From NCBI GenBank assembly GCA_017893485.1, contig CM030362.1, forward strand, positions 258,668,244 through 258,732,243: a stretch of 64,000 nt of DNA, given 5' to 3'. Source of the DNA: Hemerocallis citrina. Its lineage: Eukaryota > Streptophyta > Magnoliopsida > Asparagales > Asphodelaceae. Positions 21,145 through 29,667 of this stretch are shown here, piece by piece; positions within the stretch are counted from its first letter, which is position 1, and every line of letters starts with the position of its first letter. A program made the translations under genes and the position numbers. The notes below the pieces were generated by a model. That model searched no databases and was not told the DNA's origin. It worked only from the letters and a program-made list of their open reading frames with translations.

Positions 21145-21858
21145 TTACTTCCGAGGAAGGGGAATACTCCGTTTTAGAGACACTTTGGGTCGACGCTTCT
21201 TCACCTCCGAGCTCGAATCCAAGCCGACGAACCGGGACGCCTCCTCACCACTAGCCCTGACAGTCGCTCCTACCGAAGCACCGCTTGAAGACACCGCCAC
21301 ACCGCTTTGGGCATCGGCGGCCGACCCGCCTACGATAGGAGACCGGCTCGCCGCTTGATAAAACGTGATCCCTCGCTCGATCTCTTCGCGGGTGCACGAG
21401 GTGCTCCGGACGTTTGGCCTCACCGGCTGAGGCTTGAGCCGAGCAACTTCTTCCTCCAGTTCGACGATGCGGTCTTTCAAAGTGTCGTCCTTTACTATCA
21501 CCTTAAATCGAGGAAGTTTCGCCGAACCTGGGTATTCGGCGCTATCGGAGATAACGCGACGCAAGTGAGTCACTTCGATACTCTTGTCTACAGTCACCCT
21601 CTGCAATTCTTCCACCTTCCTCGCTAAACCATCCCGTTCGGCCAAAACTCGAGCAAGCTCTTCTTCCCTAGCAGATAGCTCAGCCTCGACTATCCGTAGG
21701 TCGTGCAGTTCAACTAAAGTCTCGCTGTGCCTAATCTCCAAGTTGTGAAGCATTCTCCTCGTCAGGTCAACCTCACCCTCGAGGCGATCCTCCCGAGATT
21801 GCTTAAACAACTCCGCTCGGCGCTGTTCGGCCGAGGTGTTACAAGTCGGCTCGGCAAT
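21145..21858 (-). CDS. Gypsy B second antisense ORF: coiled-coil protein exon
   Basis: A minus-strand open frame follows a good 3' splice site, TTTCTTATTTCAG, ending at 21859. It runs to a stop at 21145, giving about 237 codons. The frame extends upstream only to a GTG, not an ATG, so it is probably a downstream exon. The likely upstream exon is unknown; it may belong to the antisense gene at 22032-24255 or to a separate transcript. The sequence is heptad-rich, with the core VDKSIEVTHLRRVISD and KLPRFKVIVKDDTLKDRIVE, and ends in a basic tail (EVKKRRPKVSLKR). The homologous region of Gypsy C (37022-37585) keeps the core. Function is unknown; a coiled-coil interaction role is inferred. Confidence 0.55.
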   Translation of the reverse strand: MAEPTCNTSAEQRRAELFKQSREDRLEGEVDLTRRMLHNLEIRHSETLVELHDLRIVEAELSAREEELARVLAERDGLARKVEELQRVTVDKSIEVTHLRRVISDSAEYPGSAKLPRFKVIVKDDTLKDRIVELEEEVARLKPQPVRPNVRSTSCTREEIERGITFYQAASRSPIVGGSAADAQSGVAVSSSGASVGATVRASGEEASRFVGLDSSSEVKKRRPKVSLKRSIPLPRK

Positions 21859-22031
21859 CTGAAATAAGAAAGAGATAGCATTGGAATACCACACCACCGA
21901 GCCAAACACTTAGACAAATTCCGGAGTCAAAATACTTTTCATTCATTAAAAGGCGGTGGCCAGTCCGCAAAAAGGCATTACAATGATCGGAAGAAGAAAC
22001 ACCAAAAAACTACAAAAACTTAGTGAGGGGA

Positions 22032-24255
22032 TCAAGGGTCCACCTTCGTCGCCGCGTCGGCCACGGGCGCATCGGCGGGGGGCCCGTTGACCTGCCCATC
22101 CGCCGCAGTCTCTCCATCCCGTCCTTCCTCGCCTTCGCCTTCGGCCTCGTCATCCTCGCCTTCCTCCCCTTCATCATCCGAGGTCGGCGTTGGAAACAAT
22201 TGGTAGCCGACCCGCTCAAAGCCGGGGACGCGTTCCTGTACGTGGTCGAGGGCCAACTGATAAGACTTCTCCATGTTTTCGGCCATATGCCTCTTCGCCT
22301 CCTCCTCGACCTCCTTCTCCACCTCGGCTCGGATCTTCGTCGCCAGAGCCTCCTTCTCTGCTCTCTCCTCGGCCAAGGACTTCAGCGCCGCTGCTAAGTC
22401 CTCGGCAGCCTTGGCGGCCTTGGCAGACTCCGCATCGAGCCGCTCCTTGGCCTTCTCCAAATCCGACCCGAGATCCGCGACCCGTACTTCCAAGGCCTCA
22501 GCCCTCCTCTGCTCGGCCTCAAGCTCTTTGACCGCCCTGACCTTCGCCAGCCTGTCCTTGTCGCTGGCAGACTTCAGATCCTTCTCCTGCGCGGCGAACG
22601 TCTCGAGGAGGTGGCCGAAGTGGCAAGTGGCCTACAAAGACAACAACCAGTAAAATACATGCCGAGCTGCAGACTTAGAGAAATTGGCAATGCACTTACC
22701 GAAACGAGTGACCGCGCGATTTCGAAGGTATCGTCACCGACCGTCCCCGCCTTCAGCGCAGCTACGTCCTTCGGGGTCGCCAAATGTTTGACAACCTGCA
22801 CTGACATCTGCGAATTGCCGAGGAACCCATCATGGTTCTTCACTCGCCAATTCGGCACGAACAGCTGCTTGTGCTGCTCTGTCAAGATCTCTTCGGTGGC
22901 CTGGGTTAGGGGTGGTGCCTCGATCGACAACGCCGCGTTCACATCAAAGACTCCCTCGGTCACGCCCGGAACCGAAGAAGACGGGGGCACCTCAGCGACG
23001 ACCAACTCCGAGGGCGCCTCCATGGTCGGAGGAGGCGGAGGGATGGATGAGGCGACGGTAGGTGCCGGGGCTGACGAAACAGTCGCGGCCGCCCTCTTCC
23101 TCTTCTTCCCCCCGGCCAGCTTAGATCTGTCCGCCATCATAGCGTTGAAGTCGATCTTCATGCCTTCTGCAGCGGATAAAAAAAAAGAGGGGGGGAGAGA
23201 GAGGGGGAGGACAAGTTAGCGGGCCGAACCAAAAACTTAAAAAATAAAAATAATCAAAAACGAGATGTCAGGAGCATACTCGGGTCGATGGGGCTTAGGC
23301 CGGACCCGAACAACACCTCCTCCGACAAATCCCTCCAACTCAGTATCGGAAGGGCCATTATCTTCCTCGCCACCTCCTCCTCGGCATCAGATAGAACAGG
23401 GTCGGCGCGCGCGAAATTCGGCACCTCCACCTTCCAACGGGTCGGAATGGGCCTAATCGCCTCGCCCCTTACTATAAAATACTTCTCCTTCCAACCCTTA
23501 ATCGAGTCAGGATTCTCGACAATCTTAACTCCCCTCCTCGGTCCCAAAAAGTATCGGTACTCCGTCTTGTGCTGACGATTTACTCGATACAATCCTCGGA
23601 AGACCGTAAGATCCGGCTTCACCTCGGCTCGATAGCACTGGAGCATAAAGGCGTTCACGTGGCGCCATGTGTTCGGCGTGAACTGGGTCGGCGCGAGGCA
23701 ATACCAGCCGAGGATCTCGAGGATGAATGGGTGCAGAGGGAAACGCAACCCGGCATGAAGAGAATCAACGTCGAACATACACATGTCCGAAGACGGCAGC
23801 CCAGAGTTCGCTCGCATCCCCGGACCTGGAACAATCAGTTTGTACTCCGGAGGAATAGCGAAAGCCCTTCTAACCCGGAGCAGGTCTTCTTCGGATACCA
23901 AAGTGATGAGCTCATCCGCTTCGGTGGCGAGTTCGGGATTAGGTTCTTCGACGATTTTGGACTTCCCATAGATCGCCTTCTCCAGCAGGTCGCCCTCGTA
24001 CTGCCTAACCCCTGAGTGACCGGACAGAACGGAAGGGTACCGTCCTATCTCGGGTGCCTGCTTCGGATTCTCCACAATCATCTCCACAATGGGGGACTGG
24101 CTCTCTACCCTCCTCTTCTTCCTCCCCTTCTCCGTCTCGACTACGGATGGTTCGGCGGCTTGCTTACCCTTCCTCCTAATCTCCGACCTCCTCCTCTCCT
24201 CGGCACTCTCGTCGCCCGAAGACGAGGCCCCACTCCCCGAATCTACTCGAGACAT
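22032..24255 (-). CDS. Gypsy B antisense spliced gene (Tat aORF, ~680 aa)
   Basis: Three minus-strand exons, 24255-23280, 23166-22700 and 22631-22032, join in frame (2043 nt) across introns of 113 and 68 bp with GT...AG ends. Residues ~140-280 match the plant 'putative gypsy-type transposon' domain (PF04195-like), with words such as LHAGLRFPLHPF, LAPTQFTPNTWR and WKEKYF. Basic, possibly nuclear-localising stretches are KGRKKRRV at 43-50 and KKRKR near 346-350. Residues ~495-620 form a long coiled coil and the tail (640-680) is acidic. Extra antisense ORFs are known in Tat elements; their function is not. Gypsy C keeps the same two splice positions. The gene must be transcribed from its own promoter, opposite to the element. 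No stop or frameshift interrupts it. Confidence 0.85.
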
Positions 24256-24480
24256 CTCAAGGAAAATTATTCAGACTAAGTAAACTGACCTTTTGAAGTG
24301 ACGTCTACGGTCGGAATGCTCTGCCGGAAATCGCCTGGCCCACGCGACAGCTAACGGAAACGCCTCAGAGAGAAAATCGCCGCTAGCAGAGAACTTAGAG
24401 ATCGAAAGTAAAGATCTTGAGTAAAAAAGTGAGAAATGAGCTTCGAGAGTAAGGGTGAGAGTTTTTAACCCCTAGCAAGT
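24256..24480 (-). promoter_or_regulatory. proximal promoter/leader of the antisense gene
   Basis: Compared with Gypsy C (34401-34647) this leader is diverged except for a 25-bp block at 24293-24317 that is identical in C (34597-34621). The block contains the ACGT-core word GACGTCA. A TTAAAA box lies near 24459 on the minus strand. A pyrimidine-rich leader (CTCTCACCCTTACTCTCG) follows. The start site and promoter role are inferred. Confidence 0.45.
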
Positions 24481-24589
24481 TGGGCCTCCTTGGGAAACGC
24501 AAAAAGCCCAATAGGGAGCGAAAGCGACGGGCGGAAAAGATACGCAGCTCACTCAAAGCAAGAAACTCTTCAAAACGCCAAGTCAACGC

Positions 24590-25480
24590 CCCGGTTACAC
24601 AACTCTGTGCCCCGGCCAGACAACTTCAAATGCGCCGAACCGAGATACCGGGGTACCGACCCTCGTATATGGCAAAAAATCACTCCGAAGCGAAGTCACC
24701 ATCGGATCTCCTTAAAACTCACGACGGAATCTGATGGACGGTTCAGATTATGCCACGCCCACAAAACGACAAGATAGCGTTTTCTCGTGATCTGAACCCC
24801 ATCCTCGAGATGCGCGCCAAGATGGACCGCCCAGATCCAGCCACGCGTCCCTCCTCGCCGACTGCCCTCGGTTCGCCCGGCCGAGCTACCGAACAGCTCA
24901 GCCGAGCCACCGAGCCACTAAGAGCCGAGGAAGCGACCCCTCAGGAAAAGAGCTCCAAAACACACAACTCTGTGGCTCGGCCAGACAACTTCGAAGTGCC
25001 GCGCCGAAGTACCGGGGTACCGACCCTCGTATATGGCAAAAAACCACCCCGGGGCATATCAGCCGTTGGATCTCCTTAAAACTCACGACGGAATCTGATG
25101 GACGGTTCAGATTATGCCACGCCCACAAAATGACAAGATAGCGTTTTCTCGTGATCTGAACCCCATCCTCGAGATGCGCGCTAAGATGGACCGCCCAGAT
25201 CCAGCCACGCGTCCCTCCTCGCCGACTGCCCTCGGTTCGCCCGGCCGAGCTACCGAACAGCTCAGCCGAGCCACCGAGCCACTAAGAGCCGAGGAAGCGA
25301 CCCCTCAGGAAAAGAGCTCCAAAACACACAACTCTGTGGCTCGGCCAGACAACTTCGAAGTGCCGCGCCGAAGTACCGGGGTACCGACCCTCGTATATGG
25401 CAAAAAACCACCCCAGGGCATATCAGCCGTTGGATCTCCTTAAAACTCACGACGGAATCTGATGGACGGTTCAGATTATG
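24590..25480. repeat. 364-bp tandem repeat upstream of the antisense gene
   Basis: TACCGGGGTACCGACCCTCG occurs at 24646, 25010 and 25374, exactly 364 bp apart, within nearly identical units. Each unit includes GTATATGGCAAAAA, a GATGGACGG word and TTATGCCACGCCC. Confidence 0.9.
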
Positions 25481-26260
25481 CCACGCCCACAAAACGACAA
25501 GATAGCGTTTTCTCATGATCTGAACCCCATCCTCGAGATCCGCGCTGGGATGGACGGCCCAGATTATGCCACGTACTTCGGAACCGCCGAGCCGAAGCAC
25601 CGACCCACCGAACCAAGGTGCCGAGACGCCGAGCCAGGAGTACCGGGGTACCGACCCTCGTATATGGCAAAAATCCACTCCGAGGCATGTCAGCCGTTGG
25701 ATCTTGCCAAAAAGCGCGCTCGTCATGATGGACGGCTCAGATGATGCCACGTCCTTCGGAACCGCCGAGCCGAAGCACCGAGCCATACTAACCGAGGTGC
25801 CGAGGCGCCGAGCCGAGGTACCGGGGTACCGACCCTCGTATATGGCAAAAATCCACTCCGAGGCATGTCAGCCGTTGGATCTTGCCAAAAAGCGCGCTCG
25901 TCGTGATGGACGGCTCAGATGATGCCACGTCCTTCGGAACCGCCGAGCCGAAGCACCGAGCCATACTAACCGAGGTGCCGAGGCGCCAAGCCGAGGTACC
26001 GGGGTACCGACCCTCGTATATGGCAAAAAATCGTTCCGACCCATATCAGCCGTTGGATCTCGTCAAAAAGCGCGCTCGTCATGATGGACGGTCCAGATTT
26101 GGCCACGTCCACTAAACGACAAGATAGCACTTTACGGGGATCCGCGCTGAGATAGGCGGCCCAGATGATGCCACGTACTTCGGAATCGTCGAGCCGAAGC
26201 ACCGAGCCATTCGAACCGAAGTGCCGAGGCGCCGAGCCGGAGTGCCGGAGTACCGAACCT
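25481..26260. repeat. 178-bp tandem repeat upstream of the antisense gene
   Basis: The same TACCGGGGTACCGACCC core recurs at 25641, 25819 and 25997 (178 bp apart) and, degraded, near 26240. Each unit holds GATGATGCCACGT or similar, an ACGT core of the kind bound by plant bZIP factors. The 364-bp and 178-bp families share the core and so descend from one repeat. Confidence 0.88.
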
Positions 26261-26761
26261 CACATACGGCGAAAGAGCGAGCCGAAGAACAGGAGCCACT
26301 CGATCTCTCCGAAAATCGCGCTGCGCTCCGATCAAAGGTTCTGATGACGCCACGTCATAAATGGGTATATAAAATCAATTTTAATTTATTTTAATCGTTT
26401 TATTTACTTAAAAGTTGCGAAAAAATCACCAAAAATTCGGGAAAATTCACGGGAAAATCTGGAAAATAATTATAAATTCAGGGTAATATTTTCGAACCCC
26501 TGAACGAACAATTATTGCCTGGAATGTATCGTGAGGGCCCCCGGACAACTGGTTAACACATCGCAAAATTAAATAAATAATCCGAGAAAAATAGATAAAG
26601 ACCGTTGGGCACTCAAAGATGCTTAAAAACAAAGTGCAACTTCCAAGAACACACTACTACCCCCTTTAAGATTCGAAACCCTCCATTTGGACTCCGATAC
26701 AGCTCCGCCAGCCATTAGTACAGTTAAACTACTCCTCAAAGGCTGATCGAACTCAGTCTTT
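26261..26761 (+). other. Gypsy B 3' untranslated region before the PPT
   Basis: AT-rich sequence without a gene. A TGACGCCACGTCA palindrome-like site is at about 26344-26356. The last ~130 bp (26640-26770) align in reverse complement with the segments flanking the E2 insertion in Gypsy C. Confidence 0.6.
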
Positions 26762-26773
26762 AGGAGTGGGGGG
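26762..26773 (+). other. Gypsy B polypurine tract
   Basis: AGGAGTGGGGGG ends four bases before the 3' LTR (GCTCG then TGATATGG). It is the expected primer for plus-strand DNA synthesis. Confidence 0.85.
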
Positions 26774-26777
26774 CTCG

Positions 26778-27438
26778 TGATATGGCTAAAAATGGGGTTA
26801 AATCGGAACCGTCCAGATAGATCACGAATCTTGAGGCACGGGGGTAAAACGGTAATTTCACACGCAGATAGGTCCGAAGCGGGTACTGGGTCTCCTTCTC
26901 ACAGACCCAATAACCCGCAAACGGATCCACCTCAGCTGGGTACGGGTTTCAACCCGCTACCAACCCGATCCGACAAGATACAATCAAGGTCCCTGATTAG
27001 ATCTAAATCAACGGCCATGATTCACATCTATCTTTTCACTGGGGATTAGGGATTAAATTCCTTAACTGATTATAGGGGATATACCTTATCAGATTACATG
27101 CCTTATCTGACTACGAGGAATATTCCTTATCTAATCACGGGGATTACATTCCTAAAACCAGTCCCTAAGACGCCTATAAATACCCCTCACCCATCTCCAT
27201 TAAGAGGTAATCAATCTTTTTCTAGTTAAACGCTCTTTCATAATCATTTCTGGTTACTGACTTGAGCGTCGGAGGGTGCGTCGCCGGGAACAACCCCGGT
27301 GTCTCGCACTTTTTGCAGGTGCACGGCGGGAGCGACGATCAGAGTTCAGCGGAACAGGTATACAGGTTCTCCTATTCAGTTTTCCTCAAGAACTCACAAA
27401 TTCATCTGTTTGCCCCCACACCGAAATTAGCGGCAACA
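26778..27438 (+). repeat. Gypsy B 3' LTR
   Basis: 661 bp, indistinguishable by eye from the 5' LTR. It is followed by GGATC (27439-27443), the right target duplication, and then the rest of the Copia 3' LTR. Confidence 0.97.
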
Positions 27439-27443
27439 GGATC

Positions 27444-27859
27444 CATCAGTAATGCTTTTGTGCCATTACTCTGCTGTTACAGAGTAAATGATCCAACAGT
27501 TACACCTCTAAATCTCTTATAAAATCCAATCATTTTGGTCAGTCATTTACACTGATTTGAATTTTTTATCTCCAACTTTAATTCTCGAACTTTTTCTTCT
27601 GCATCTGTCTGAGAGTGCAACACAGGTGCTGGTGTCTCTGAAGCTTGGGTGCTGCTATTCTGAGAAGGTAATACAGTTGTATCTTGGGAGGCTATTTGTC
27701 AAGAACCGTCACACTACGGGGTGAATTTTGCTTTAAGGACAGAGATTTTAATCTCGATTCTGTATAAGGTTTGTCTAGTTTGCATTTTATTACCTATAAC
27801 TTATCTTCTTCACAAACATTATTAGAAATAGTTTACTTTATGAAATTCAAGTTCTAATA
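27444..27859 (+). repeat. Copia 3' LTR, right part
   Basis: It continues the Copia LTR exactly where 13083 left off, from CATCAGTAATGC through the TATA box (27518-27525) to TTCTAATA. The terminal CA has become TA. GCATA (27860-27864) follows as the Copia duplication. Confidence 0.92.
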
Positions 27860-28348
27860 GCATATAATGTAATTAAACAAGCTGAGCTCAAACAAACATT
27901 GTTCATGTTGCTTCATTTTTTTTTAAAAAATTTAAATTTCAGCGTGGTACATTTAACTATTGAACGAGCTTTTACCAAGTTGAGCTTGAAGCTTCATAAG
28001 CTTATTTACAATCTTATGTTTAAGGAATCAATTTTTAATGGAGGAATTAATTATTGCCTTTTTTTTTCTTCTTTTCTTTCTTTACAATATTAATTTGTAG
28101 TTTATGTACCCAATACATCCCTCGCCCCGTATTTATAGGTCTAAATTTTTTGCTACAAATGTATAGGTAGTTAATCTTGGGATATAAATTAAGGTTATCC
28201 GAGGATGAAAGGATTTCTAGGTAACGTGAAAATCAAGATTTCTCAAAATATCGCATTACTGAATTTGGTATAATATAATACATTTTGCACATCTGTACTG
28301 GTGAGCATGAGATTAGGAGTTTGAATCTCACTTGCACTAAAAAAATCT

Positions 28349-28351
<3 letters not shown>

Positions 28352-28394
<43 letters not shown>
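28352..28394. repeat. (AT)n microsatellite
   Basis: About 21 AT dinucleotides. The preceding GAGTTTGAATCTCACTTGCA resembles the 3' part of a tRNA-derived SINE (B-box-like GTTTGAATC), so the run could be a SINE tail. That reading is weak. Confidence 0.85.
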
Positions 28395-28400
<6 letters not shown>

Positions 28401-28582
28401 AATTACAATGAAAGCTATCAAGTGGCTCACAATCAATCCCCCCCAAAATGAAAGACCCAATTTAAACCTCACAAAACACATTTTCCCTCCAAAATTTCAA
28501 ACCCCAAAACCAAATTTTCCCCCCTAAAAAACTCATTACTTTATTACTATCTCTCTCTTCTCTCTTTACTTTTTCATATTTC

Positions 28583-28619
28583 TCTCTTTCTCTTTTTCTC
28601 TCTCTCTCTCTCTCTCTCC
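28583..28619. repeat. (CT)n-rich tract
   Basis: A pyrimidine run of CTTTTTCT followed by about 11 CT dinucleotides, within a longer CT-rich segment from 28548. Confidence 0.8.
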
Positions 28620-29041
28620 CATTCTTTCTTTATTTACTTAGAAATTTAGATTTTAAGATTTTAGTTTTGTAAATTTTCAGAATTTTTAATAGCAAATATC
28701 TCTTCAACAATTAAATTTCATTATTTTCCACACTTAAAGTTCTAAGAAGTTAGATTTTATACCCCCATTTATAATTATTTTTCAACATACACTAACGGAA
28801 ACATAGACTTTTATTTATAACTAATTATTGTCATACTATTCAAACTTGAGCTACATATTTATTGTTTTACTGTTTACATGGCTTTTCATGTTTTGTATCG
28901 TTCCGAAGACGTGCCGTAAGCACGTGCCCACGGGCAAATCTACTATATATATAGTGTGTGTGGTTCCAAAAAAATATATAAGGTAAATTTCAGAAAACCT
29001 TACTGAGTTTTATTGATTTGGCAGAAAACCCTACTGTATAT

Positions 29042-29616
29042 TGTTGCCGCTGAATCCGGTGTGAGGGCAATAGACAGAATTTGTAGATTCGTAGAAACTC
29101 GAACATGCTGAATCTTACTTCTTCCTTGTTGACAAGTTGACTCCTGGGTGCTCTCGCGGACATGTACAAACGTTCGAAACACTGGGATGGATCCCAACGA
29201 CGAACCCTCCGACGCTCTTGTCAGTCCTCAGTAAAGAAAGGAGAAAGAGCTTAGGTAGACAAAGAGTGATCACCTTATAACGGTAGGAGGTAGGGGTATT
29301 TATAGTCGTTGTGGGGATCTGCTTCAGGATAAGAACGAATCCCTACTTCCCGGTGTGACTGGATAGAAGTGGTTGAAACCACCTCCAGTGGATAAGGACG
29401 AGCCAGGATTTTCTCATATCCTGTTGAACTGGTCCTTAACGGGTTGAGACCTGCTGTCAGCTGAACAGATCTGTCTATGGGTTAGCGGGTCCAAGAGGAG
29501 AGACCCAGTTCCCAATTCGGACCCGTCTGTAGGTGAAATTACCATCTTGCCCCTGTGGCTTTAAGATTCGTGCCCAATTTGAACGGTTCTGATTTAACCC
29601 CATTTTAGCCATATCA
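29042..29616 (-). repeat. Gypsy C 3' LTR
   Basis: 575 bp. The plus strand starts TGTTGCCGCTGAATCC and ends GCCATATCA, the reverse complement of the TGATATGGC start of the B LTR. A minus-strand TATA box is at 29297-29304. Confidence 0.93.
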
Positions 29617-29667
29617 CGAGCCCTTCAATCCCAAAGACTGTGTGTTACAGCCTTTGGGGAGTAGTTT
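29617..29667 (-). other. Gypsy C polypurine tract region
   Basis: The minus strand reads CTTTGGGATTGAAGGGCTCG before the LTR, a weakened version of the B tract. The segment aligns with 26710-26777 of Gypsy B in reverse complement. Confidence 0.6.

Larger units (their letters stand above)
13084..27438 (+). mobile_element. Gypsy B: complete Tat-lineage LTR retrotransposon
   Basis: A 14,355-bp element with two 661-bp LTRs that look identical base for base, a GGATC duplication (13079-13083 and 27439-27443), a primer-binding site, a polypurine tract and an unbroken gag-pol frame. Between pol and the 3' LTR are a 214-bp tandem array, two antisense ORFs and two families of promoter-like repeats. 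The additional archaeal-type RNase H after the normal one, together with the antisense ORF, places it in the Tat lineage of Ty3/Gypsy. It sits in the 3' LTR of the Copia element. LTR identity implies a recent insertion, and everything needed for retrotransposition appears present. Confidence 0.96.
8207..27859 (+). mobile_element. Ty1/Copia LTR retrotransposon, decayed, split by Gypsy B
   Basis: The 5' LTR is 8207-9178. The 3' LTR is in two pieces (12542-13083 and 27444-27859) because Gypsy B inserted in it. A 5-bp duplication GCATA flanks the whole element (8202-8206 and 27860-27864). Removing B and its GGATC duplication leaves about 5.3 kb. Domain order is gag, integrase, reverse transcriptase, RNase H, which defines the Copia superfamily. 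The coding region has in-frame stops near 9399, 9901, 10081, 10390 and 10669, and much of gag and all of protease are missing. I did not assign a lineage. Confidence 0.92.
27865..29036. other. flank between the Copia element and Gypsy C
   Basis: AT-rich non-coding sequence. It contains GAGCTC words matching the other side of the Copia insertion, a dinucleotide repeat, a CT-rich tract and, near the right end, two copies of a CAGAAAACC(C/T)TACT word (29000-29035). A third copy lies beyond Gypsy C at about 50205. No gene is visible. Confidence 0.5.

Noticed and set aside
22023..23219. Plus-strand ORFs of 113-202 codons opposite the antisense gene
   Set aside because: They lack homology in Gypsy C and run across the introns and exons of the better supported minus-strand gene.
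19..28000. A single hAT element spanning from base 19 to about 28 kb, interrupted by Gypsy A and the Copia
   Set aside because: GAGCTT-type words occur at 1-239, 8120-8206 and 27865-27990, but no right-hand inverted end or 8-bp duplication (CAAATAAG) could be found.
28233..28481. ORFs spanning the (AT)n microsatellite
   Set aside because: Low-complexity isoleucine/tyrosine runs; no coding support.
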